From Aurantiochytrium sp. KH105 (lineage: Eukaryota; Sar; Bigyra; Thraustochytrida; Thraustochytriidae): a stretch of DNA of 64,000 nucleotides. The position numbers and the translations under genes are program-made. The stretch lies in NCBI GenBank assembly GCA_003116975.1, contig BGKB01000066.1:186001-250000 (forward strand). Reading direction: 5' to 3'. The stretch's first letter is position 1, and every line of letters begins with the position of its first letter. Below are positions 42,271-53,046 of this stretch, piece by piece. The notes under the pieces were generated by a model. That model was given only the letters and a program-made list of their open reading frames with translations, made no database searches and was not told where the DNA came from.

Positions 42271-45200
42271 TTAGCCAGCAAGGGGCTGCAGTCCAAGGAC
42301 ATCAGCACAAAAGGACTCGGCGGCGATTTTGGTGGTCGGTTTGAGAGCATCAACTGCAGTGCGGCCCATGAGCATCACCAAGCAACTCTGTAGCTCTGTC
42401 GGAGGAAGACTTTCGGCCTGCTCACCCAAAAATGCCTGCAGTGCGGACCAATTGAGGGGCGTTTGCAGTCCCGAATGGTTGAGCTCTGTCGTAAAAGCAG
42501 ATAGGGCACTGATTGCAGAGCTAATTTCATCGAGCGTGACGCCCGAGACGGGGCGGTGATTAATATAGAGCCGCACGAGGTCTTCGAGATTAATTGTGTC
42601 CCGCGTGCGTGCTGTGGAAGCAAAGTCAGCGTACCGAACCTCGACGCACATGTCCTCAATCTGCTTTTCACTGGGGTAAAAACTGAGTGCTCGCATCAAA
42701 CTGGGAATCTCGCGCAAGGGGACACGACCTTCGGCGCGTCGAGGAGAGGTTGTCTCTTCTCCTTGGCACCGAATTTGCGCATAGAAGAAAAAGTCGACAA
42801 TGTCCTCGAAAATGGCGCTTCGTGTCGCTTCCTGTTCATCCATCTCGGCAACTTTTGGGTCGAGAAGGGGCATGTACGGCAAGAGAGAGGCCGGTACGCC
42901 CGGGATTGGGGCCACGGCAACGGAAACTGCAGCTAAATCAAGCGCTGGCGTGTTGACCGTCCACAGATTGAAGGTCATGTCCGGCCCACCGGCCGTGATG
43001 AGATATTTGCCATCAAAAGAAGTTGCGAAACCGGAAATGGGACCGGGGTGTGCAATGAGACCCATCATCTTGAAAGGGTTTCCGTCCAGCGGAGTTTTCA
43101 CGAGACCAATCACCTTTTCTGCTGTTGCGTAGGCAATGTAGTCGCCTCTCGTGGAGGAGCCCTTGCCCAGTCCATCTCCGGCCCCTCCTCCATTACTGCT
43201 TGCGAGGAACTGCATGCAGGAGATGGGTCCTCCGAAAGTCGGCCCGAGCGTTGTCTTACGGCAACTCTTGTTGTTGGCGTTAAAGACCTTGAACTTGAAG
43301 TCCGTGTTGCAGGTGATGATAGTGTCCTCGCGGTCGTCACGAGTGGCGGTCTGTGCGATGCAAAAGGTGGGCTCGCTCGTCCCGTGCTCGATATAGACTG
43401 GCTCGGCCGCAAGTTTGATGCCATCCACTACAGAGCTTTGGTCGAGGTCATACTCGACAAGCGTGCCATCCCGCGCCGTGGAGAAGAATCTGTTCGCGCC
43501 TTCCGCAGAAAGACCAAAAGTAAGACATGTCACGGGCGCTGTGTGGCTGATGTAGCGTCCAAGATACGTCCATCCATTGCGAGGTTCGCTACCATCACCG
43601 GGCTCGAGACCAGGCCCTGCTTCACCGCGTCGTTTCCCTCGATCCACTTTCATATGGTCCACGCTGGTGAATCCCTGGCCGTTTGCGCTCACTACGTCAC
43701 TTGCGACGAAGCGGTAGAGGCCGACAGCGTGCTGTGTGTCGGCCACACCGAGAAAGCGTCCATCGAGGGAGAATCGTAGCGTGACAATGCCTGTCCCAGG
43801 ACGAATCTGGAAGCAGGCAACCTCGGCAAGGTCGTGCTTGCTGGCCCAGCGCAAGAGACGAACCATGCCGTTCTCGAAGCCCACAGCCAAGAGTGCTCCA
43901 TCAGGGGAAAACGCTAGGCAGCTCGGAACGTCGTCAGGGTGCAGGACCTTGACAACCTCTAACCTGCGGTCCTCGTACTCCCAACCTTGCAAAACGCCAT
44001 TTCGTGAGACGGCCACAACGTAGGGCTCCATGGGATGTGTGCAAACGGACGCAAGAGCTCCATCAAAGCCTTGCAAAAGTAAAGTCCCATGGCGATGATC
44101 CGAGGACGCCTCTTCGAAGATCGCGGCATCGACACCAACGAGAAGAGCCCGCGTCGTGCCGACAACAAAGTCAGGAATGCCATGCTTGATGCTCTTGCGT
44201 CTCGAGTTTGGCGGGGCAATGGGCGCGTCGCCGGCCGCTTGGGCAGAACTGAGGGATGCCGATGCAGCATGCGCAGCCTCATTGACAGGGACATCGACGT
44301 AGTGGACTTGGGATGTATTGGCAAAAGAGACGCTGTTGATGGGGCCGGCCTCCAGATCCTCGTACCAAGCGACAATGCGAAAGTCCATGTCGTAGAACCG
44401 CACACTCTCATCTGTGCCGCATACAACGAGAAGATCGTCGCACATGGTCATAAAAGGAATTCCACCGGAGCGGTTGAGCTTGACGACCTTGACGGCAATG
44501 CGCGCAGGCATGTCAGAGAGTGTTGTGGTCTTGGTTTCCATGGTCGCTTCATCAAGGAAGGCATCTGCTGCGGCAACAGCAGCTGCAGCCTCCGCTGTTG
44601 CCGCAGCTGCCCCGCCGGCTGGGATCGAGGACGTCGAGACGACTTCCCAAAGTACGAGATTGCCCTCTTCCGTGCCCGAGACGGCCCTTGCAGGTGCACC
44701 CGTCTGCGCATTTGCAGGGGAGAGGAAGATGGTATGGGCGAAGTGGCCAATCTTGGTGCCAAAGTCGGCGGCGTCCATTGGAGGTGGTGTGCGACACTCG
44801 AGCTTGTGCGCAGCCCAGGACCAGAACGTGACGCGCTGAGGCGCAGTCGTGACGAATTCGTGCACGTTGGCGCCACTAAACTGAATGCTCGTGTACGCAA
44901 AAAGATCGCGCGGGGAGTTTGCAGCGAGTTCCTTTGTCTCATCTTCCTCGACATCAGAGGATGTAGATGACGGGCTCGGTGATGGCAGAGGTTTGTCTTT
45001 GGCTGCTGCTCGAGGGCATGCGCGCGTGTACAGTGCGCCGTCATGGTCGACTGTCCACTCCCAAACAGAGACTTCTTGACCCTGCTCAGAGCTACCAAGC
45101 GATGCGATGAGCATGGCGTCTGGGGAGATGTCAATGCCCACCACTCCGTTCTGGTGAGGATTGAAGATGGTCTTGATCGGGGTTCCTGAGTACGAGTCCC

Positions 45201-45831
45201 ATACAACAATCATCGAATCAGCCCCGGCATCTGCAGTGACGATCCACCGTTTGTCTGCGCTCACGGCGCAGGCTGTGATTGGATTGCAATGACCTTGCAA
45301 GAGCGTTTGCCGCCGGTGCACATAATCATAGAGGACTCCGGTATGCGCGCACAAGTAGAAGACCACCTAAGTATTTGAAGCGAAGAAGAGAAGGAAGCGC
45401 ATGCGATGCGAAGCGAATGTTGAGTTCATCTCTTGTCAGTGCGCGCGTTCGTGCGTGTGATCTTTAAAATTGTCGGGGCGACCATGAATTCGATATGCAT
45501 CGCTAACTTACGTTTCTGTTGTCATCTGAGAGGTTGTGTACGCTACCTCGGACATCTTTATTGCAGCCAAAGCTCCATTTGAGGGCCTGAAGATGTCAAG
45601 ATGGCGTTTCGATTGCGAGCAGGCAAGGTTTGATTTCAAACGTCAGAGTTGGTTAGTTTGATCTCGATCTTCGCGTGAATTTGGTTCGATCGTCGTTATC
45701 TCCCTATTGAGATGGCAATGGCATTTTTCCTTTTGCAAACGTACGAGTGCTTGTCCAAGCTGGTCGGCGCGGTCATCTTGACCGCTGCTCTTTTCTTCAG
45801 GCGCTCCTCTTTCATCAGCAGGTCCTGCCAT
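42271..45831 (-). CDS. CFAP251: Cilia- and flagella-associated protein 251 (WDR66), three exons
   Basis: CFAP251 is part of the calmodulin- and spoke-associated complex at the base of radial spoke 3. The large exon (45366-42271) encodes WD40 repeats and an EF-hand-like C-terminus. It matches family blocks VFYLCAHTGVLYDY, LLQGHCNPITACAVS, RWIVTADAGADSMIVVWDS, GPTFGGPISCMQ and MRALSFYPSEKQIEDMC. It has no ATG at its 5' end and is preceded directly by CTTAG. Reading upstream I find exon 2 (45586-45512: ALKWSFGCNKDVRG then SVHNLSDDNRN), flanked by CTTCAG and GTAAGT. Exon 1 (45831-45745) starts MAGPADERGAP and ends before GTACGT. Both introns are phase 0, giving 1085 aa. The joined sequence restores the family's WSFG-NKDV-G-VHNL segment before FYLCAHT. 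The N-terminus is much shorter and less acidic than in human WDR66. Confidence 0.93.
45367..45511 (-). other. CFAP251: CFAP251 intron 2 (145 bp)
   Basis: Donor AAC|GTAAGT, acceptor TACTTAG|GTG with a CT-rich tract before it. Phase 0. A TAG in the tract closes the downstream frame, so the intron is required for a full-length product. Confidence 0.88.
45587..45744 (-). other. CFAP251: CFAP251 intron 1 (158 bp)
   Basis: Donor CTC|GTACGT, acceptor CATCTTCAG|GCC. Candidate branch sites CTAAC and CTGAC lie within it. Phase 0. In-frame TGA immediately before the acceptor supports splicing. Confidence 0.8.
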
Positions 45832-46667
45832 GGTTGTTGTTGCCGCTACTATTGCTACAACACGCTTGCTTGCGCGATGAACCAACGACCAGAAGGACAG
45901 AGTATGGGTTTGCTTTCGTATGACTTTCTACAATCTCGTTTGCTCCAAATTCCTCGCTCTCTCAATCGCCCGATCGATCGTCCACCACGTTGATAGAAGT
46001 CTCTCTCTCTCTCGAGCGAGGGAGCGAGCGATCGCTCGAACGATCTATCGACTGATCCGAGCCGGGCCCGCCCACGCTCAAGAGCAGGCAGCGCCAGAGC
46101 GGTCCTGCTGCTGCACAGCCTCCGTGCTCTCTTTTTCCCTTTCCCCTTCACATAACTTACCGCTCTCAGCCGTCGCGCACACCTCTCGCAAACTGCGTTC
46201 CGCAACGGATCCCCTTCCACTGGCCCTGTCAGCTCCCCTTCCCTCCACTGACTTCGATTCCTCTCGAGCTAGTTTTCCCGTTTGTGCCTTTTTTTTCCAC
46301 CTACCCATGGGTATTATGAACTCATTTCTTTTTGATTCCATGACTCGGATAAACTACTTCCCGCGTCGACACCACTACCACCCCTTCCACTCGGCGAAAC
46401 TCGTTGCGTGGTCGTGCACAATCCACCTTAAGCTAACCCCCTATATGCAGAGCATACACCCCAAATTAAGGCGGATGTCGCGCGCGCGATTCGTGGTCAG
46501 GGTGGCGGGGAACAGGGGGAACGCGGGGAGCGGGCGCGGGGAACGGCGGGAAAGGCGCGAATCGAGGAGGGAGAGAGAGAGAGAGAGAGGGAGGAGAGGG
46601 AGGGAAGAGGGAGGAGTGGATGGAGAGGAGGGAGCGCCAGATCGGCAACAAGAGCAGAGCAGCAGCA

Positions 46668-46700
<33 letters not shown>

Positions 46701-46705
46701 GGAAG
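45832..46705. other. Divergent region between CFAP251 and uS11
   Basis: About 870 bp, presumably holding both promoters. It contains a GA run at about 46569-46600 and a CAG run ending five bases before the uS11 start. No other coding signal. Confidence 0.6.
46656..46700 (+). repeat. (GCA)n run in the uS11 5' UTR
   Basis: About 14 GCA/CAG units with small interruptions, abutting the uS11 start codon (ATG at 46706). It would lie in the 5' UTR unless a 5' intron ends there. Confidence 0.9.
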
Positions 46706-47161
46706 ATGACCACCATCAAGAAGAAGGGCGCGGCCGTGGAGGAGAAGACGACCCTCGGCCCCAACCGCCGCGAGGACGAGCACCTCTTCGCCGTGGCGCA
46801 CATCTTCGCCAGCTTCAACGACACCTTCGTCCATGTGACTGATATCTCCGGCCGCGAGACCCTCGTCCGCGTGACCGGTGGCATGAAGGTCAAGGCCGAT
46901 CGCGACGAGTCGTCGCCGTACGCCGCCATGCTTGCGGCCCAGGACGTCGCCGCGCGTCTCAAGGAGCTCGGCGTCACCGCCCTCCACATCAAGCTGCGCG
47001 CCACCGGTGGCAGCAAGACCAAGACCCCCGGCCCCGGCGCCCAGTCGGCCATGCGCGCTCTTGCCCGCGCTGGCATGACCATCGGCCGCATTGAGGACGT
47101 CACGCCCATCCCCCATGACAGCACTCGCCGCAAGGGTGGTAAGCGTGGTCGCCGCCTGTAA
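46706..47161 (+). CDS. RPS14: 40S ribosomal protein uS11 (RPS14)
   Basis: 151 aa, the same length as human RPS14. A structural component of the 40S platform near the mRNA exit site. Conserved blocks: [81 protein letters not shown] and the universal basic tail [14 protein letters not shown]. The frame is open far upstream, but homology begins at MTTIKKKG, so the ATG at 46706 is the start. Third positions are almost all G or C, as expected for a highly expressed gene, and more biased than the neighbours. Confidence 0.98.
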   Translation: MTTIKKKGAAVEEKTTLGPNRREDEHLFAVAHIFASFNDTFVHVTDISGRETLVRVTGGMKVKADRDESSPYAAMLAAQDVAARLKELGVTALHIKLRATGGSKTKTPGPGAQSAMRALARAGMTIGRIEDVTPIPHDSTRRKGGKRGRRL

Positions 47162-48043
47162 GTTCCGTCTTTTATGCGGACTTGCTTGCTTGGCTTTCGG
47201 TGCTAGGGACGGCCCGCGGGATGCAAGACAGTGAGCCGACGACCGGCGTCTCATCATTGCTGCGGATGCATCTCTATTGCGCAAGATGCTCTGTGGTTTG
47301 AGAGGTCATTTCTGGGTCATTTTCTCGTTGTCAATGCATGTCCGAGCCGTAACTCTCTCTTTTTGCTGCTCAACGCTCCTTTTAGTGTCTGGCTTTCGGG
47401 GCCCCGCCGACACGCCGTCGCGCAGGGGTGGCCGCCATGGACGAGGTTCCTCCTCTTTTCCACTTCCTACCCTCTTTTCTTCTTTTTCATCTGATGGGAT
47501 GAAATTGAGGGTGGGTGGAGAGGGAGAACTTTTTTCTGGCGCCCAGCCTCTGCCGGGCCCCATCTACATCCTATAAACCAATAAGTTTTACCTTTGGTTT
47601 TGCGCACTACGTATCACCCCATTTATTCTTGAAAAGTCGGCTTTTGATGACGAGGACCTGGCTGGGTAGGCAGGCCACGCGTTCTTGGGCCCTATAAGAC
47701 CATCCTTGATAGTTTTTCTCGATCGAGCTTGCCGGATTGACATGCATGCCTCTCAAAAAAAGCGTGCGACTGGTATGTCATGCGTGCGCGCACGAGACAT
47801 TTGTCTAGGGGTGAGCTCTTTAATTTGTTCGAACCTTGCGAGCTCGTTGGAAGCAGCACGACATGTCAAAGCAAACAAAGCATCGAACGCGGGTCCATGA
47901 GAAAAGTCCGGCTTGTAGTAGACAAGGAAAGAAACCTGTTATTTCGAAGCGCATACATCCCATTTGTATCAATCGCACTCTACGCGATCCTTCTCTTGGG
48001 AGGAGGTAAAAAAGTGACGTGGATTAAAATTACAAGAAAGAAT
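47162..48043. other. Convergent 3' region, uS11 / polycystin
   Basis: About 880 bp, lower in GC than the rest, with no supported gene. Open frames are short and unrelated to known proteins. Confidence 0.6.
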
Positions 48044-51043
48044 TCAGTCATCGCGAGGGACGCGCGGAGAACGCAAGAGATTTATACTTTGGCGAATGCT
48101 TTCAATGTCGGCAAGCATCCTGTTCTGATTCTCATGGAAATTACGAAAATCATGCAGTAGAATCTCGAGAGAAAATTTGCTGGAGTCCTCGAGCTTGCGA
48201 AGACGCTCTGTCATGGCGTGAATCTCTGCAACGTCGGTCTTTGCGTCCTGCCACTGAGCGATATTAATGCGGCGGCGACGCCCTTCGGCAGCGGCAATGT
48301 CCGCTGCTGATGGCTTTTCGAGCGCCTTTGCGTTCGAGCGCAAGATGCTCTGCATTTCGTGGCGGAGCTTGACATTGGCATAGTATACGTTGCCCGAACC
48401 AACGAGAGACATGATGTCGAGGACCATTTTATCGGGCACAGCAACTCGCTTGCCGCTGGGCTTGGTGCCGATGACGGCAGCGATTTCGCTAAAGGACACA
48501 AACACCTTGTTGACATTTTCAGGGCGAACTGCAAACATTTGCAAGCGGTAGAGCGCGTTGTTTTCCCCGATGAAGCGACTTGGCAGCTGGGCAAGGTCCG
48601 GAGGCGTCTCCAAGGATCTTTCAGAGAGGCTACAGAATTGCCGCGCTCGCCGGAAGCCACGTACGACGGAACGTCCAGCGTTCTGCACGCTGACACGTAG
48701 ACCGGTAGCCCACGCGTGAAAACGGCGGACGACGGGTGAGGGCCCAACACCAGCTTGTTCGTCAGGAAGCCTTGCGTAAGAATCAAGGATCTTGTCGAGT
48801 CGTGTCGTAAATTCTTGGCCTTTGTCGTCGTCTTGGTCTCGGCCATCAAAATCTTGGTCGCCACCATACGCATTGTTGTCACGCTGTTGCGCAAGGGCCG
48901 GAGGGTATGATGCATAAGATGGCGGCCTTGAAGCATTCGCAGTGTTTTCCCGCAGGCGTGCGAGGACAGCCTCGGCTTTGGACGCTCGCGCGTCAGCAAT
49001 GGCCTGTTCAGAGCGCTGACGATGGTGAGCGTCGGTGAAGACAATGGAGAAATAGAATGCGGAAATTGCAAGAGCCGCAAAGGGAATGACGACAAAAAAC
49101 TCAAAGAGCCACAAATACACAAAGAAGCGGACGGTGGTGTCGGTGGCAGCCTCGCTGGGGGTCCCGGTAAGGTGCTGGCCCTGCATCAACGCGGTCCACG
49201 CAGAACTGCCCGAATCAATGTGCATTGTCAGTATCGCCAGGATCGCATTGTAGAAGCTATTGAACTGCTCGTAGCGATGATGCAGCACGATAAGGTTCAC
49301 CATCGCAAAGACGACCCAGAGCATCATGAGGATGATGAGCGCTGGGGTGTAGTAGAAAAACCCGCTTACGATGGCTGTCCAGGTTTGACTGAGAGCGGGG
49401 ACGAGCGAAATGTACTTCATGATACGAAGCATGATGCAAAGGAGTAAGAGGGCCATCATTTGCTTGATGCGATTGAAATTGATTCCAAAACTCTCGCTCT
49501 CGCATTCGGAAGGCCCTGCCTCACTGCTGCTAAAGTCGAAGTCGTTGCTTTGAATACCTGTTTGAAGGAGAACAAGGAAGAAACAGTAGAGTGCAAGGAG
49601 CACAAAGTCGACCGCATCCCACCATGATCGATATTTGCGATAGTGCGCAATACGCGTGGACCGCGAGCGGATGGCGCAGCAGGCGCGCGCAAGGGGGAAA
49701 AGCGTGCCGAATCCAATGTAAGCAATGGCGAGGACGAGAACTACCGCGACAAATGTCGCCACGGCGTTGAGGTCCCCATTTTGTGTGGCAACATCTCCAA
49801 GTTGCGCTAGTGCGAGGACTTGTTGAGATGATTTGGCCACGCCACTAAGACTGATTTGAAACGATAATCGTGCAACGAACATGGCCTTTGCCGGCTCGTT
49901 GACTGTGACTACGGCGGTGGACAATGTCCTGGTGTTGCCATCCACCCATGCAAACTCGTACGCGTCGCTCTCCGCGGTGGACTCATTGAGAAAGTTTACC
50001 TGCATGGTGTATTGAAGGTCTTGAATGCGCTCAACGAATGAGTCATTCGAGAGGCTGGTATTGAGTGTATTCATGTGCCAGTCACGAGTGCCAATGAAGC
50101 ACCCTGACTGAGAGCCGTAGGGAATGGCGAGACAGCGATCAAAGGAAGCCAAGGCCGAGGTGCTTGCGATGCTTTCCGTCCACAGGCGATTCAACAAATT
50201 ATCGTCGGGGCCGTCGTCGCCATCATTGAAGCCTGCAAAGCAGAGCGTGTCTGACGAAGGGTGTAACTCGACGCTGGACACGAACCAGTCAATGTCGGTG
50301 GCATCCTCTGCATCGAATTCGACGAGCAGACCAGAGTCTGCGGGGCTCACCATGCTTCGTTTCTGCGCTTGGTTTGACACATCATGGCATACGCCAAGCG
50401 CTGATCCTGGTTGGCAGAGGCGCAGCGAGAGAATGTCAGCGTGGTAAGCAAAGTATTCTTGGAGCGAGTCCACATCGTAGGGGCGAATTTGTTGTTTGTA
50501 CTCTGTAGACAGCTCGTGAACCGTCTTGACTTCTGCGGCAGGGCAGCTCGTGTCCTGAAGAAAGCGCTCATGAAAAGGACTTGTGCGGTTTCCCGAGATG
50601 TCAGCGTCGGTGTTGACGATTTGCGTGGCAGCAATCTGATCGAACAAGATGTATGAGTGGGAGAAAAAGGCGGTGGAGGACAAGCTCAGGTGGATTTGCG
50701 CTCCCGTGTAGAGGAGCGCAGAGTCGGCCCTGCCAAATGCCCAGAATGCAAAAATGAGCAGCACGATTATCCAGACAATGTAAAACAGGATGCCTCGCTG
50801 AAGACGGGCCCGCTGTACTTTGACATCGAAGTTTTCGAGCAGGAGATCAAGAGGGACGCAGCAGTTCTGCCGTTTCCATACATGACGCGGCGGTAGACTT
50901 GTGCCCTTGTTTGTCGTGCGCCAAGTGTATTGGTCCGCGTCCGTGTTTGAGAAGTCAGCCTCGTTGCCAAGGACTGTAGCTTTGTCCTCCGCGCTTGCTG
51001 TGCTTGTGCTCGACACGGCCTCCAAGTCCACCATCTGGAGCAT
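48044..51043 (-). CDS. Polycystin/TRPP-family cation channel, divergent
   Basis: 999 aa from the first ATG (51043); the frame is open about 90 bp further without an ATG. Layout is polycystin-like: TM1 at about 83-104, and a large lumenal/extracellular domain at about 105-425 with several N-glycosylation sequons and paired Cys. TM2 to TM5 lie near 428-454, 476-496, 527-545 and 559-586. A pore-helix candidate (FNSFYNAILAILTMHIDSG) is at about 594-612, and TM6 at about 640-668. The LRIMKYISLVPALSQTWTAI segment is characteristic of the PKD channel domain. The LGD selectivity-filter motif of PKD2 is absent. The C-terminal 330 residues are cytosolic, charged and helical, with a possible coiled coil at the end. 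Likely a membrane cation channel, perhaps ciliary; localisation is inferred only from the family. Confidence 0.85.
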   Translation of the reverse strand: MLQMVDLEAVSSTSTASAEDKATVLGNEADFSNTDADQYTWRTTNKGTSLPPRHVWKRQNCCVPLDLLLENFDVKVQRARLQRGILFYIVWIIVLLIFAFWAFGRADSALLYTGAQIHLSLSSTAFFSHSYILFDQIAATQIVNTDADISGNRTSPFHERFLQDTSCPAAEVKTVHELSTEYKQQIRPYDVDSLQEYFAYHADILSLRLCQPGSALGVCHDVSNQAQKRSMVSPADSGLLVEFDAEDATDIDWFVSSVELHPSSDTLCFAGFNDGDDGPDDNLLNRLWTESIASTSALASFDRCLAIPYGSQSGCFIGTRDWHMNTLNTSLSNDSFVERIQDLQYTMQVNFLNESTAESDAYEFAWVDGNTRTLSTAVVTVNEPAKAMFVARLSFQISLSGVAKSSQQVLALAQLGDVATQNGDLNAVATFVAVVLVLAIAYIGFGTLFPLARACCAIRSRSTRIAHYRKYRSWWDAVDFVLLALYCFFLVLLQTGIQSNDFDFSSSEAGPSECESESFGINFNRIKQMMALLLLCIMLRIMKYISLVPALSQTWTAIVSGFFYYTPALIILMMLWVVFAMVNLIVLHHRYEQFNSFYNAILAILTMHIDSGSSAWTALMQGQHLTGTPSEAATDTTVRFFVYLWLFEFFVVIPFAALAISAFYFSIVFTDAHHRQRSEQAIADARASKAEAVLARLRENTANASRPPSYASYPPALAQQRDNNAYGGDQDFDGRDQDDDKGQEFTTRLDKILDSYARLPDEQAGVGPSPVVRRFHAWATGLRVSVQNAGRSVVRGFRRARQFCSLSERSLETPPDLAQLPSRFIGENNALYRLQMFAVRPENVNKVFVSFSEIAAVIGTKPSGKRVAVPDKMVLDIMSLVGSGNVYYANVKLRHEMQSILRSNAKALEKPSAADIAAAEGRRRRINIAQWQDAKTDVAEIHAMTERLRKLEDSSKFSLEILLHDFRNFHENQNRMLADIESIRQSINLLRSPRVPRDD

Positions 51044-52762
51044 CTCTTCGTGGGATCTTATCTTCTTCACGAGAGGATCTCTGGCGGGGCGGGAGCGCCG
51101 AGACTGGCTGGTGGGCGCGATTCGCTGTGGCGCACACGGGGCTCAGTTGTTGTGTGGCGCGCCGCGCGCCCCCCAAGCGGCGCGCGAGCCCGAGCGTCTG
51201 GTAAGTTCTTCAAGTAGTAGAACCTGGAATCCTTTATTTGTCGATGAAAGAATCGAAAAATTGTCGTGGTACTAGTAGGCCAAGTAGGCCTAGACCTAGG
51301 GCACATGTTTATGAGCCTGCTACTCAGCTGTCACGATAAGAAGAAATAGTGCACATTTTCAACTTGGCCTATATCTGTAAACGGTTGCTTGCTTTGGATA
51401 AAAAAAGAGCACGATGTCGGTAAAGAAAATTTGGAGAGAATTTTTTGCGAACAACAACGGCGAACATCAGCAAAAAGGCAACCAACCTTGACCTTTCTTA
51501 TTATCCAACAGTATGCTGGCCTCTTGAAGTCAAAATCGAACGACATGAGCTTGCATTTGATGCGCTTGACTTTTGAGTCTCGATCTGACCGATTTCTTTT
51601 CATTTATTCAGCCGACCCGCACGTCCGCCCGCCCGCCCGCCAGCCCAAAATCTCCCATGGTCGATAAGCAAACATCATTTGCGAAACAAGAAGATCCTGC
51701 TGCGCGCTCCCACATGTCCATTTGTTCGCCTCCTCTGTGACCTTGCGCGTGCGCACGCGTCTGTGCGCTTTGTTGCGTGTCACTCTTTTTGATGCGTCTC
51801 TTGCCATTCGCATTTGACGTGCGTCGATCTGTTCAAGCCCTAGCCTAGGCCTACTTCATTTTTGGGATAATAAAAGCAAAGACCGTGGCCTAGCACGACG
51901 CCGGGCCATGCGCCGAGAAGATCTCCGTGGCCATGTGCGTGATGCGCGTCACACACGCCTCTATGCAGCGCTGCGCGCAAGCGCGCTTCACGCTCTCCAC
52001 GCGTACACTTCCGCGTGGCGCCCACCCACGACGTTCCCTGATCACAGGGTTTTCGCAGTTTGCGACAACGGAGCTTGCGTCGATCGCAGGTTTTCTTTTC
52101 GCCAGCTGCATCGATCACAGGCTGCGTCCGCCATTCCGAGCATCGCGATGCCTTTGCCGCGCGCGCGGCCAAATCTTGACGACGATATCGACTGCAAGCA
52201 AGAAGGAAAGAAAGAAACCTAATCCTCATCATGTTCGCCTTTCTCCTTCAAACTTGGCTCGCACCCATCATTCATGAGCACGGCATGTAAGCGCAGCAAG
52301 AAGTACGGCCCGGCCCACCTTGCAGCCGCGGGCGTCCACGCTGGCGGCTCTTCGTGCTCGTGCTCGTGCCCGTGCTCGTGCCAGTCATGGTCGCAGTCGC
52401 AGTCGCGCGCGCGGGCCGACGGCCTTGCTTTACCGCCGGGGAGGCACCGATAACAGGGCTTCCAGGCGCCCCGCCACTGAGCACCGGCGCGGCACTTTGC
52501 TTCTCGCGCTCTTGCTGTCGCGGCCGGCAGCGGCGCTTGCATTGCTCGCGCTGCATTCCGCACCTGCGCGCTCGTGTCGCGCGGACGCTCGCCGTCGTGT
52601 CGCGCGCGGCGGAGAGAGAGGATCACGCAGCCGCGCGCGCGGGCGGCACGGCAGCTGCTGCTGCCGGGCGCGAAAGACCGTCATTAGCGGCGCCTCGCGC
52701 GATCCGACCAGCGCGTCGCGCAGGGCGACTCGGCCGCGGCTGGCTGCTGATGATGGTGGCGA

Positions 52763-52782
52763 GGATGGATGGATGGATGGAT
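52763..52782. repeat. (ATGG)n microsatellite
   Basis: Five ATGG units in the gene-free block. Confidence 0.9.
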
Positions 52783-52978
52783 ACATGATGGTGATGAGGA
52801 TGAGTTGCGTCTCGGTGATGATGGCCATCGCGATCGCGACGATGACCGCGATGCATCGAACGTCGTGATAATGCTGATCTTTTTGGAATGCCGCGAAGTG
52901 ACGAGCGTGTGCGCCAGAAAAGGGAAAAAGTAAAAGAAAGTGACACAGAACAAAGAGAACGCGCCAGACGCTCCGAAG

Positions 52979-53046
52979 GTTCCTAGACTTTTGTGGGCTT
53001 GCCAAGCCGTGGCTCCCGGTTTGTTCCTAGACTTTTGTGGGGCTTG
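52979..53046. repeat. Local duplication of a 19-bp segment
   Basis: GTTCCTAGACTTTTGTGGG occurs at 52979 and again at 53023, each followed by a GCTTG element. The spacing is 44 bp. Confidence 0.85.

Noticed and set aside
47780-48160. 126-codon + strand frame across the polycystin 3' end
   Set aside because: Its second half is antisense to the channel's coding region and it has no recognisable domain.
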